23,131 nt of DNA, taken from contig CAJMLN010000032.1 in NCBI GenBank assembly GCA_905214315.1, forward strand, positions 1-23,131, given 5' to 3'. Below the pieces are notes generated by a model, which ran no database searches, was not told where the DNA came from, and saw only the letters and a list, made by a program, of their open reading frames with translations. Positions 15,657-23,131 of this stretch are shown piece by piece (position 1 is the stretch's first letter; the number at the start of each line of letters is the position of its first letter). This DNA is from an uncultured bacterium. Lineage in GTDB: Bacteria > Bacillota > Clostridia > Christensenellales > QALW01. A program made the translations under genes and the position numbers.

Positions 15657-15722
15657 GTTTTCTGAAACAGCCGCAGATAACTCTTTTTCTGTAAAAGCAT
15701 TTTCACACAAAGGAGTTTTATG

Positions 15723-17936
15723 ATGGATTTAAAAACAAAGTGCAACAAATTAAGCATTCTTCTGTTCTGCTGTATTTTTACACTGCTTTGCACTGTAAAG
15801 CTGCCGTTTTCCGCCAAAGCCAGTCCGGCAGAGGACGGACTGGCCGTAACAGATGAAAGCGGATCCTACCTATCCCCCGACAGCAGCGGTCTTTTTACGC
15901 TTTCCTCCGGCAGCTATACGGTCTCCGGAGCAACACAAAATCAGGCTCTTCGCATTGCCGGCGAAGTAACGCTGACGCTTGACGGCGCCGTCATCGACCT
16001 GAGCAACAGCAGTACAAACGACGCAAAGCCCGGAATCAGCATTGTGCAGGGAGAAGCAGCCTTAATTTTAAAGGGAGAAAACACCGTAAACGGCGGCTCG
16101 GGATTCGCAGGCATCTACGTTTCCCCGGCGGGCGCTCTTACGGTTTCCGGTCAGGGGGCTCTTTCTGCCCGAGGCGGCAACGGCAAAAAGAATGGCTCCT
16201 ACACCAATAAATGGTACGGTCTTTCAACCGGTACCAGATGCTATTTCAGCGGCGGTGCCGGAATCGGCGGCAACGGTCTTTGGTTGTATGCCAATGACAC
16301 CTGGGTGACAGATTCTGTCCCCAGTTTTGGAAAAATTCTTATCGAAGACGGAAATATCACCGCACAGGGCGGAAAGGCGAATATCGCAAACGCCGGGGCC
16401 GGAGCCGGTATCGGGGCTGGAGGCAGTTCCAGCCAAAAAAATATAAATTATTCTTTTTCCGGTACAATCGCCATTAAAAACGGAACGATAAAGGCCGTCG
16501 GCGGCATGGGAGAAGATTTTTCACTTACCTTGGGCGGCGCTGGTATCGGCTCCGGCGGAGTAGGCGGCAACATCTGGGTACCCTACCATAACGACATCAA
16601 AATGTCCATAAACGGTGGTACCGTCACCGCGTCAGGTACTGCCGACGGGGCAGGTATCGGCGGCGGTGCCAACGTAAACAGCGGTACGATAGAAATTTCC
16701 GGCGGCACGGTGGACGCGACGGGCGGCTATGAAATAGAAGACGGCAAGCCCTCGGGACATTGGGGCGGCGCTGGCATCGGCGGCGGAGATAATGGTGGCG
16801 CGACCTCAATCTTAATCACGGGCAGCGCCAGGGTAACGGCAAAAGCGATCGGAGCCGCAGCAGGTATCGGCGCGGGCTGCGACGGTTTTGTCGGTATGGT
16901 CGATTATGACGACGGACAAATGCTTTACGGCACAATTACCATTGACGGAAAGGCTGACGTCATCGCCGCGGGCGGGTCTAATCCCAGCAAAAAGCTCGGC
17001 GGCGCGGGCATCGGCGCCGGATGCAGCTATAGCTTTGATAACGGCTTCGGCCATATTTCCATTACGGGCCATTCCAAAGTGCGGGCTTATGCGGGAGCAC
17101 GCGCCCAGGCCATCGGCGTAGGCTCCGACTACGAGGGCGACGATCCCAATCTTTTCAGCGTGGGAACCAAATCCATTGATGTGTGGATGTTCAATCCCGA
17201 TACCGCACAGGCCGCATTCTGGGGGCAGAATACATCCGGCAGTGGACTTACCGAGGATTTCACCAGTGACGGCGCCGAAGCAGTTTGGTTTACGCTTGCC
17301 CCCAATACTGCTTATCCGCAGGCAGATACCGATATCGCTGCCTTTACCATATCCGAAAAAGCACTTTCATGGCAGCACACCGCCTCCGGCTTCCTGCGGC
17401 TTACAGAGGGTACGGAAACCGTAGCGCAGGAAAATTATTTACGGGACGGCTTTTCTTCCTTAGGGAACTGGGCCACCTTCTACTCCTCCGCTGACCTAGG
17501 AAATTTAACGGTTTCACTCTCCTCCGCAGATTCCGAAATTTTTGAAAAAGCGTTCTCTTTTACGGTAACGGTAAGCGATACATCCCTCAACGGCGTGTAC
17601 GGTGATATGACCTTTACAAACGGCACAGCTGTCTTTTCCTTAAAAAGCGGTGAAAGCAAAACTGCCCAGGAGCTTCCTGCAGGAATCTCCTATCAGGCAA
17701 AAGCCGCCGCAGAAGAAGGCTATACGTTCACCGCAGAGGGCTCCGCAGGACTCATTCCCAAAGCGGAAACCGCACACGCAGCCTTCCATCTACAAAAAAC
17801 AGAGCTGCCGGAAATTCCGGAGACGCCTCTGGATCCCCCGCCTTCTCTGGGAGATACGGCTACTCTCATGCTATGGCTTCCGCTGCTTGCGGGTATTGCG
17901 CTGCTGTCTCTTTTCTTAAAAAAGCAAAAACAGTAA
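15723..17936 (+). CDS. Large cell-surface protein with Gly-rich beta-helix-like repeats, probably phase-variable
   Basis: This exported protein of about 737 aa has a signal peptide (1-31, with KCNKLSILLFCCIFTLLCTV as charged and hydrophobic parts). About residues 35-170 resemble beta-helix carbohydrate-binding surface proteins (repeated LTLDGAVIDL, ALILKGENTVNG, ALTVSGQGALSARGG). Residues about 175-435 hold seven copies of a GAGIG motif. A domain near the C-terminus (SFTVTVSDTSLNGVYGDMTF, then GESKTAQELPAGISY) matches the Ig-like pilin-type repeats seen in many gut Firmicute surface proteins. The tail is PPSLGDTA, a transmembrane helix and KKQKQ. ATG 15723 sits 7 bp after AAAGGAG (15709-15715); ATG 15720 is the alternative. 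No strong promoter in the present orientation faces it. Adhesin or glycan binding is inferred. Confidence 0.85.
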   Translation: MDLKTKCNKLSILLFCCIFTLLCTVKLPFSAKASPAEDGLAVTDESGSYLSPDSSGLFTLSSGSYTVSGATQNQALRIAGEVTLTLDGAVIDLSNSSTNDAKPGISIVQGEAALILKGENTVNGGSGFAGIYVSPAGALTVSGQGALSARGGNGKKNGSYTNKWYGLSTGTRCYFSGGAGIGGNGLWLYANDTWVTDSVPSFGKILIEDGNITAQGGKANIANAGAGAGIGAGGSSSQKNINYSFSGTIAIKNGTIKAVGGMGEDFSLTLGGAGIGSGGVGGNIWVPYHNDIKMSINGGTVTASGTADGAGIGGGANVNSGTIEISGGTVDATGGYEIEDGKPSGHWGGAGIGGGDNGGATSILITGSARVTAKAIGAAAGIGAGCDGFVGMVDYDDGQMLYGTITIDGKADVIAAGGSNPSKKLGGAGIGAGCSYSFDNGFGHISITGHSKVRAYAGARAQAIGVGSDYEGDDPNLFSVGTKSIDVWMFNPDTAQAAFWGQNTSGSGLTEDFTSDGAEAVWFTLAPNTAYPQADTDIAAFTISEKALSWQHTASGFLRLTEGTETVAQENYLRDGFSSLGNWATFYSSADLGNLTVSLSSADSEIFEKAFSFTVTVSDTSLNGVYGDMTFTNGTAVFSLKSGESKTAQELPAGISYQAKAAAEEGYTFTAEGSAGLIPKAETAHAAFHLQKTELPEIPETPLDPPPSLGDTATLMLWLPLLAGIALLSLFLKKQKQ
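16251..17020 (+). repeat. Seven glycine-rich GAGIG motif repeats in the surface protein
   Basis: Copies of (G/A)(G/A)AGIG(G/A/S) are encoded near 16251, 16400, 16532, 16644, 16762, 16855 and 16998. Each precedes a beta-strand-like block such as GTIEISGGTVDATGG. The spacing is irregular (about 90-150 bp), as in beta-helix coils with insertions. Confidence 0.75.
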
Positions 17937-17957
17937 AAAATAATGCTATTGGAACCG

Positions 17958-17985
17958 GGCCGCTCAAAAACTGAGCGGCTTTTTA
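17958..17985 (+). terminator. Rho-independent terminator after the surface-protein gene
   Basis: GCCGCTCA (17959-17966) pairs perfectly with TGAGCGGC (17972-17979) around a 5-nt loop, followed by TTTTTATT. Confidence 0.92.
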
Positions 17986-18057
17986 TTATCCCAAACAAAA
18001 ATATTGTTTTTCTTAAAAAACATCTTGGATTTACGGATTTTCCCCCCCTTCCCTTCA

Positions 18058-18066
18058 TGCTATAAT
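18058..18066 (+). promoter_or_regulatory. Extended -10 promoter element for the putative glycosidase gene
   Basis: A perfect TATAAT at 18061-18066 is preceded by TGC (18058-18060). The -35 at 17 bp (TTTTCC, 18038-18043) is poor. It lies 50 bp before the ATG. Confidence 0.65.
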
Positions 18067-18116
18067 AAAATGTGTACAAACAATGATATGGCAAAATACA
18101 AAAAAGGAGTGTTATC

Positions 18117-19841
18117 ATGAATCTTTCTTTTACCAAAGCGACTGACGCTGCCGGCAAGGTTTTTCAAATCCCGGTCACCTGCACAAAAACGGAAAATAAA
18201 ATTTCGGCCCTGATAAAAAAAGAGGATATTGCCGGCGCAGCGCAGGTGGATATTCTTCCGCAATTATCTGATACGCCCTGCGGAGACGGTTATTTTGCCG
18301 TTCCCATGTGCCACCGCGGCTATCTTACCTTTTTTACCCCGCGCAGCCAAAGCTGTGAAGATACTTTTTTCTTCAATATGCCCTTTTACGGAGTAAAACG
18401 CCCGGGAGAATGCTTTATTGTTGTACTCGAAAAGCTATCGCCTGAAGCGCGCCTTTACCAAAGCTATGATACCACCGGCTACCATCTCTGCTTTCGTTTT
18501 TCCTTTCAGGCTGACGCCACCCTTCCCTATGACGATATTACCCTGCAAATCATTTTTCTTAGTCCCGATGCCGATTACAACGATATGGCCCGCGCTTACC
18601 GGGAATATCAATATGCGCACGGGCTCCGGACAATTTCAGAAAAACGGCGAAAAGCAATAACCTACGCGGCGGAAGCGCCGGAAATCCGTCTGCGCCTGGC
18701 CTGGAAGCCCGTACCGACTCCGGTAGAAGAACAAACGCCCGCCACTGAACCGAAAATGCACGCGGCCATCTCTTTTGACCGGCTGAAAGAGCTTATGCTT
18801 CGAATGCACAAGGCTGGCATAGAAAAAGCGGAATTATGCCTGGTCGGCTGGAACCAGAAAGGACATGACGGAAGGTACCCGCAGCTTTTTCCCGTAGAAG
18901 AGGCTTTAGGGGGAGAAGCAAAGCTGAAAGAAGCCATTGCTTTGGGCCAAAAGCTGGGGTATCAAATTACCGCGCACAGCAATTCTACCGATACGTACCG
19001 TATCGCCGACTGTTTTTGTGAAGAGGACATTCTCAAAAATCCCGATGGTTCCCTCAGCGCCAACGCCACCTGGAGCGGCGGCAGAATGTATAACCTCTGT
19101 CCCCGCACAGCATTGAAGCAGGCACAGGAAAATCTGCCGCGGATTCGGGCACTTGGGTTTGAAGGACTGCATTACATTGATGTGCTTTCCATCGTCCAGC
19201 CACGGGCGTGCTTTGATTCCAAACACCCCGTCAACCGCACCGAGTGCGTAGAAATCTGGCGAAAAATCGCCGCGCTTTCTCAAAAACTTTTCGGCGGCTT
19301 TGCATCTGAAGGAAGCTGTGACTTTTTAGCCCATGAGCTTGACTTTGTCCTGTACGCGGGCTTTTCCGCCTTTACCGCCAAGCCCCTGCTTTTTCAGGAT
19401 GAACTGGTTCCCCTGTGGGAAATAGTTTATCATGGCTCCATTCTGTATTGTCCCTCTACTGAGTTGGTCAACGCCGTGCTGGGCGAAAAAAAATTTCAGC
19501 TGAAACTGATCGAATACGGCGGCAGACCCGTACTGTACTTTTATGCGCGCTTTGTAACTCCCAGCGGCAGCAGAAGCAATTGGATGGGCGAAAATGACCT
19601 TTTATGCGCCACCGACGCTGAATTGGATGCGGCTGTTGCCAGCATTAAAGAAACTTACGACCTTTACCGCACGGTATGCCCCCTGCAATATGCCTTTATG
19701 GAAGAACACAAAATGCTTACGCCCGATGTAGCCGCAGTACGGTACTCTAATAACCATACGGTAATTGTCAATTACGGCAGCACACCGTTTCTGTATCAAA
19801 ACACCGCTGTTCCTGCGGAAGATTTCCGTGTTTTCTCTTAA
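18117..19841 (+). CDS. Putative glycoside hydrolase, GH129/DUF5696-like
   Basis: This 574-aa protein without signal peptide is probably cytoplasmic. Residues 1-200 look like a beta-rich N-terminal domain. From about 215 a TIM-barrel-like region includes AELCLVGWNQKGHDGRYPQL, YQITAHSNSTDTYR, GFEGLHYIDVLSIVQPRACF and LFGGFASEGSCDFLAHELDF. The candidate nucleophile is D355 (HYIDVLS) and the candidate acid/base is E398 (ASEGSCDF). Their 43-residue spacing equals that recalled for the characterised GH129 alpha-N-acetylgalactosaminidase NagBb (D435/E478). That similarity, and the DH.HP..R-type block CFDSKHPVNR, support a relative of GH101/GH129/DUF5696. The substrate is unproven. The ribosome site AAGGAG (18104-18109) is strong. 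A beta-galactosidase gene follows in the same direction. Confidence 0.7.
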   Translation: MNLSFTKATDAAGKVFQIPVTCTKTENKISALIKKEDIAGAAQVDILPQLSDTPCGDGYFAVPMCHRGYLTFFTPRSQSCEDTFFFNMPFYGVKRPGECFIVVLEKLSPEARLYQSYDTTGYHLCFRFSFQADATLPYDDITLQIIFLSPDADYNDMARAYREYQYAHGLRTISEKRRKAITYAAEAPEIRLRLAWKPVPTPVEEQTPATEPKMHAAISFDRLKELMLRMHKAGIEKAELCLVGWNQKGHDGRYPQLFPVEEALGGEAKLKEAIALGQKLGYQITAHSNSTDTYRIADCFCEEDILKNPDGSLSANATWSGGRMYNLCPRTALKQAQENLPRIRALGFEGLHYIDVLSIVQPRACFDSKHPVNRTECVEIWRKIAALSQKLFGGFASEGSCDFLAHELDFVLYAGFSAFTAKPLLFQDELVPLWEIVYHGSILYCPSTELVNAVLGEKKFQLKLIEYGGRPVLYFYARFVTPSGSRSNWMGENDLLCATDAELDAAVASIKETYDLYRTVCPLQYAFMEEHKMLTPDVAAVRYSNNHTVIVNYGSTPFLYQNTAVPAEDFRVFS

Positions 19842-19874
19842 CGCAATTTAGTGCATATGCGCAATATAATTCTA

Positions 19875-19903
19875 TTGACCTTATTTTCCACAATTGCTAT
19901 AAT
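19875..19903 (+). promoter_or_regulatory. Strong sigma-A promoter for the beta-galactosidase gene
   Basis: TTGACC (19875-19880) and a perfect TATAAT (19898-19903) have a 17-bp spacer and a TGC extended -10. A GCATATGC palindrome lies upstream at 19853-19860 and could be a regulatory site. The leader is about 80 nt. Confidence 0.88.
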
Positions 19904-19989
19904 GATTTGTTGATAAGAGTATATTGATCTTTTATTTTTCCATTCTTACTGAAAATTTAAATCAATTTTATTTTATTCAGGAGGCTGCA

Positions 19990-22824
19990 ATGAAGCGTTA
20001 TTATGAAGACCCCCACAAAACAAGCCTGAACAGGCTTCCCCAGCGGTGCTACTATATTCCCGGCGGGCAAGCAGAATACACGCTGCTGAACGGCGTATGG
20101 GATTTTGCTTTTTTTGAAAACGGCGACGCCGCAGCAGAACCGAAGCAATGGGATAAAATTCAGGTTCCATCCTGCTGGCAGCTCTGCGGATATGAGCATC
20201 CGAATTACACCAATATCAACTACCCCTATCCCTGTGATCCTCCCTATGTTCCGGACATTAACCCCGCGGGAATCTATCAGCGCAGCATTACCATAAAGGA
20301 TCCGGATAAACAGACGTATCTGGTATTAGAAGGCGTTTCCTCCTGCGCGGAAATCTATGTAAACGGCGATTTCGTCGGCTTTACCCAGGGCTCGCATCTT
20401 CAGGCGGAGTTCGATATTTCCGCTTTTGTTCATGCAGGCGAAAATTCCCTGCGCATCAAGGTCTATAAATGGTGCTGCGGCAGTTATCTGGAGGACCAGG
20501 ATTTTTTCCGCTTTAACGGCATTTTCAGGGACGTATATCTCCTTTCCCGGCCCAAAGGGCATTTAACCGATATTGCGCTTTCCGTAAACGGCAGCGACAT
20601 TCTGATAAAAACCGATAAAAAAGCAGAGGTTTCCCTCTACGACGGTGAAACGCTGTTAGCGCAGAAAACCATCCAAAAAAACGGCAGCTTTACCGTACAG
20701 AATCCGAAAAAATGGAATGCCGAACAACCGAATTTATACACACTGGTATTTTCCTGCGCAGGTGAGGAAATCGTGCAGAAGGTCGGCTTCCGGGAAATTA
20801 CTGTTTCTAAAAAAGCCGAGCTGCTGCTCAACGGCTCCCCCATCAAGCTGCGGGGCGTCAACCATCATGATTCCACTCCCCACGGCGGCTGGTGTATGAC
20901 CAATGAGAAGCTGTATCAGGACCTCTTGCTGATGAAAGAGCTTAACATCAATGCTGTGCGTACCTCGCACTATCCGCCTTCCCCGGTATTTTTAAATTAC
21001 TGCGATGAATTGGGCTTTTACGTCATACTGGAAACGGATATTGAAACCCACGGCATGACCCGTACCGTTCCCAATACAGCCAACTGGGGGCATGCCTGGG
21101 AGCCGCAGCCGTACTGGCCTTCTCACAACCCAGGTTGGCGCGCGGAAATGATACAGCGCATGGAGCGTGCTTTTCAGCGGGACAAAAACCATGCCAGTAT
21201 CCTTATGTGGTCCACCGGCAACGAAAGCGGACACGGCCCCAATCACGAGGCAATGATTCAATGGCTGCGCGAGCATGACAACAGCCGGCTGGTGCACTGC
21301 GAGGATGCCAGCCGTTTTGAAGTGAGCGAACATGCCGACGTATACTCCAGAATGTATCTTTCTCCTTCCGTTTTAGAGGAAACCGCGTTGGACGACGTAC
21401 ACACCCAGCCTATTATGCTGTGTGAATATTCTCATGCCATGGGCAACGGCCCCGGTGACGTATGGCAGTACTGGGAAAAATTTTTAAAATACCCCAATCT
21501 CATTGGCGGATTCATCTGGGAATGGACCGACCATACCGTAATAGAAAACGGCGTTGCCAAATACGGCGGCGATTTTAAAGGGGAGCTGACGCACGATGGA
21601 AATTTCTGCTGCGATGGTCTTACCTTTGCTGACCGTAGCTTTAAGGCCGGTACCTATGAAGCAAAAGCGGCCTACGCGCCGTTCCGTATTCAGATCAAAG
21701 GCGGAAAAATCCACTACAAGAACTGGTTTGACTTTAACGATATGTCCGCTTACCTCGTCCGCTACCGCATCACCTGCGACGGTGCCGTTTTAGAGGATAA
21801 AACCGTAAAGATAACGGCAAAACCGCGGCAGACGGCCGTCATAGCTCCCGAGCATCCTCTGCCGGAGACCTGCCGCCTTGGCGCTGCAGTGGAGGTATTT
21901 CTGCTGAAAAACGGCAAAGAAATTGCCCGGCTGGAGGAGCCACTCTGGTGCAGGATTCAGCCGCAGGAGCCACCCAAAGCGCTTTGCCCGCTTACTGAGG
22001 ATGCCTTTCATATCTATGCCCGCGGCGAACGCTTTTCCTATGCCTTCTCAAAGCAGTACGGCTGCTTTGACAGTATTGTAATCGATGGAAAAGAACAGCT
22101 GCTGGCGCCGGGCAAGGTAACGGCCTTCCATGCTCCTACAGACAATGACCGTCATATGGTGCCATTTTGGATGTTTATCAATATCTGGCAGGGAGAAAAT
22201 CTGGACCGTGAATTTCAAAAGACCTATACCGCTGAAATTAAAAACGGAATTATCCAGATAAAAGCCAGCGTAGCCGGCGTTTCTCATCGGCCATATTTTC
22301 AGTACAACCTAAGCGTATCCATCTTTGCCTGCGGTACCGTAAAGCTTCATATGCACGGCAACATTGCTGAAACCTCGCCCTTTCTGCCCCGCCTTGGTTT
22401 TGAATTTAAACTGCCCAAAGAAAACGATACATTCCGTTATTTTGGGTACGGACCTCTGGAGAGCTACTGCGATATGATGCACCATGCTGCTCTGTCTTAC
22501 CATGAAAGCACTGCGCGGGAAGAATATGTTCCCTATATATATCCCCAGGAACACGGCAACCACACCGGTGTAAAACAGCTGGAAATCGGCGCCATGCGCT
22601 TTTCCTGTGAAAAAGGAATGGATATCAATGTTTCCCAATATTCTGCGCATCAGCTGTACCAGGCAAAGCATACCGATGAAATCGGCGAAAGCGACGGCGT
22701 TTATCTGCATTTGGACTACAAGCACTCCGGCTTGGGCTCTAACTCCTGCGGACCAAAAATTCCACCGGAATTTTCTTTAAGCGAAAAACGTATCGATTTT
22801 ACATTTACGATGTCAATCCGCTAA
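19990..22824 (+). CDS. lacZ: GH2 beta-galactosidase (LacZ-type)
   Basis: This is a 944-aa glycoside hydrolase family 2 enzyme that cleaves terminal beta-galactosides. Domains in order are: N-terminal jelly-roll (about 35-190, with YTNINYPYPCDPPYVPDINP and GVSSCAEIYVNGDFVGFTQG), Ig-like domain, TIM barrel from about 290 (LRGVNHHDSTPHGGW, NAVRTSHYPP), second Ig-like domain, and a C-terminal beta-sandwich (Bgal_small_N) that contains TDNDR and RYFGYGPLESYCD. The acid/base is E412 (WSTGNESGHG) and the nucleophile is E479 (LCEYSHAMGNGPGD). There is no signal peptide, so it is intracellular. ATG 19990 has a perfect AGGAGG 5 bp upstream, while the frame is open back to 19924 without a ribosome site. 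It has its own strong promoter. The substrate could be lactose or galactosyl oligosaccharides taken up from host or plant glycans. Confidence 0.95.
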   Translation: MKRYYEDPHKTSLNRLPQRCYYIPGGQAEYTLLNGVWDFAFFENGDAAAEPKQWDKIQVPSCWQLCGYEHPNYTNINYPYPCDPPYVPDINPAGIYQRSITIKDPDKQTYLVLEGVSSCAEIYVNGDFVGFTQGSHLQAEFDISAFVHAGENSLRIKVYKWCCGSYLEDQDFFRFNGIFRDVYLLSRPKGHLTDIALSVNGSDILIKTDKKAEVSLYDGETLLAQKTIQKNGSFTVQNPKKWNAEQPNLYTLVFSCAGEEIVQKVGFREITVSKKAELLLNGSPIKLRGVNHHDSTPHGGWCMTNEKLYQDLLLMKELNINAVRTSHYPPSPVFLNYCDELGFYVILETDIETHGMTRTVPNTANWGHAWEPQPYWPSHNPGWRAEMIQRMERAFQRDKNHASILMWSTGNESGHGPNHEAMIQWLREHDNSRLVHCEDASRFEVSEHADVYSRMYLSPSVLEETALDDVHTQPIMLCEYSHAMGNGPGDVWQYWEKFLKYPNLIGGFIWEWTDHTVIENGVAKYGGDFKGELTHDGNFCCDGLTFADRSFKAGTYEAKAAYAPFRIQIKGGKIHYKNWFDFNDMSAYLVRYRITCDGAVLEDKTVKITAKPRQTAVIAPEHPLPETCRLGAAVEVFLLKNGKEIARLEEPLWCRIQPQEPPKALCPLTEDAFHIYARGERFSYAFSKQYGCFDSIVIDGKEQLLAPGKVTAFHAPTDNDRHMVPFWMFINIWQGENLDREFQKTYTAEIKNGIIQIKASVAGVSHRPYFQYNLSVSIFACGTVKLHMHGNIAETSPFLPRLGFEFKLPKENDTFRYFGYGPLESYCDMMHHAALSYHESTAREEYVPYIYPQEHGNHTGVKQLEIGAMRFSCEKGMDINVSQYSAHQLYQAKHTDEIGESDGVYLHLDYKHSGLGSNSCGPKIPPEFSLSEKRIDFTFTMSIR

Positions 22825-22830
22825 TGCCAG

Positions 22831-22869
22831 AAGAGCTCCGATTAAAAAAACGGGGCTCTTTGTTTTTTT
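22831..22869 (+). terminator. Rho-independent terminator after the beta-galactosidase gene
   Basis: A 10-bp stem (22831-22840 with 22851-22860, one T-G pair) with a 10-nt loop is followed by TG and seven T residues. Confidence 0.9.
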
Positions 22870-22994
22870 GATAACAAACATTCTTTATATCAATAAAAAT
22901 TTTTTCTGTAAAGCAGATATTTTATCATATTTTTTCATTTTTTTCGATTCTTCCTCATACAATTTAACAAATCTTGTGAGGAGTGTGACCTTAT

Positions 22995-23131
22995 ATGGCA
23001 TTTTGCAACGGAATTTTTGGGAATTGTCAAAACTGTGACAACGGATGTAGCGGTTTTGATCCGTCAAGCTTATTATTTTTCTTTTTAATCCTTCTGCTGC
23101 TCTCAGGCAACAACAGCTGCTTTAATGATCC
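22995..23131 (+). CDS. Small Cys-rich, membrane-spanning peptide, 3'-truncated by the window
   Basis: At least 45 codons are open to the window edge. The N-terminal part MAFCNGIFGNCQNCDNGCSG has four cysteines and several glycines and asparagines. A strongly hydrophobic run (LLFFFLILLLL) follows, then SGNNSCFNDP. AGGAG lies at 22979-22983, 11 bp before the ATG. The composition resembles small Clostridial peptides often linked to sporulation, but I do not recognise a named family. A sequence CATACAAT (22956-22963), which fits a sigma-E/sigma-K type -10, lies upstream. Confidence 0.6.
   Translation, partial: MAFCNGIFGNCQNCDNGCSGFDPSSLLFFFLILLLLSGNNSCFND

Noticed and set aside
17720..18157. Minus-strand open frame (145 codons) spanning the surface-gene end, the terminator and the next promoter
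   Set aside because: It crosses a strong plus-strand terminator and promoter and has no ribosome site or recognisable domain.
1..23131. tRNA, rRNA, CRISPR array or insertion sequence
   Set aside because: I looked for cloverleaf-type sequences, regularly spaced short repeats and transposase motifs on both strands and saw none.

Overview
The window looks like a chromosomal segment of an anaerobic, low-to-mid GC Clostridia species, probably a gut-associated relative of the Oscillospiraceae. The evidence is a SCIFF peptide with its radical SAM maturase (a Clostridia hallmark), strong AGGAG ribosome sites, sigma-A promoters with TGC-extended -10 boxes, and many glycoside hydrolases. The genus cannot be fixed from sequence alone.

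Layout. (1) 1-3970: the 3' end of an F1 ATPase operon, atpA (truncated by the window and apparently frameshifted near its edge), atpG, atpD, atpC, closed by a strong terminator. (2) 4061-5980, minus strand: a thioredoxin-fold DUF255/YyaL-type protein. (3) 6057-11152: an AraC-family regulator followed by a large secreted, membrane-anchored GH3 glycosidase with swapped domain order and three inserted carbohydrate-binding-like modules. (4) 11236-12654: an Orn/Lys/Arg decarboxylase-family PLP enzyme. (5) 12651-14295: the SCIFF peptide and its radical SAM/SPASM maturase. (6) 14484-17985: a tyrosine recombinase, a 317-bp segment bounded by 25-bp inverted repeats, and a large glycine-rich surface protein. 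(7) 18059-22869: a GH129/DUF5696-like putative glycosidase and a GH2 beta-galactosidase. (8) 22995 to the end: the start of a small Cys-rich membrane peptide.

The most exciting element is region 6. The recombinase gene ends 26 bp before one inverted repeat, and the second repeat lies 66 bp before the surface-protein start codon. Each repeat is itself a near-perfect palindrome with an asymmetric 4-bp centre, as expected for a tyrosine-recombinase core site. A near-consensus sigma-A promoter (TTGACA, 17 bp, TATACT) lies between them and points away from the surface gene as sequenced; inversion would point it at that gene. I read this as a phase-variable promoter switch with its own invertase, captured in the OFF orientation. 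This is inference from sequence and has not been tested.

A second notable observation is that the SCIFF peptide keeps all six cysteines, but the residue normally used as the thioether acceptor (Thr37 in characterised SCIFFs) is glycine. The glycosidases (GH3, GH129-like, GH2) together with the switchable surface protein suggest a host- or plant-glycan-foraging lifestyle. A core-1 mucin O-glycan route (beta-galactosidase plus alpha-GalNAcase-like enzyme) is an attractive but unproven reading.
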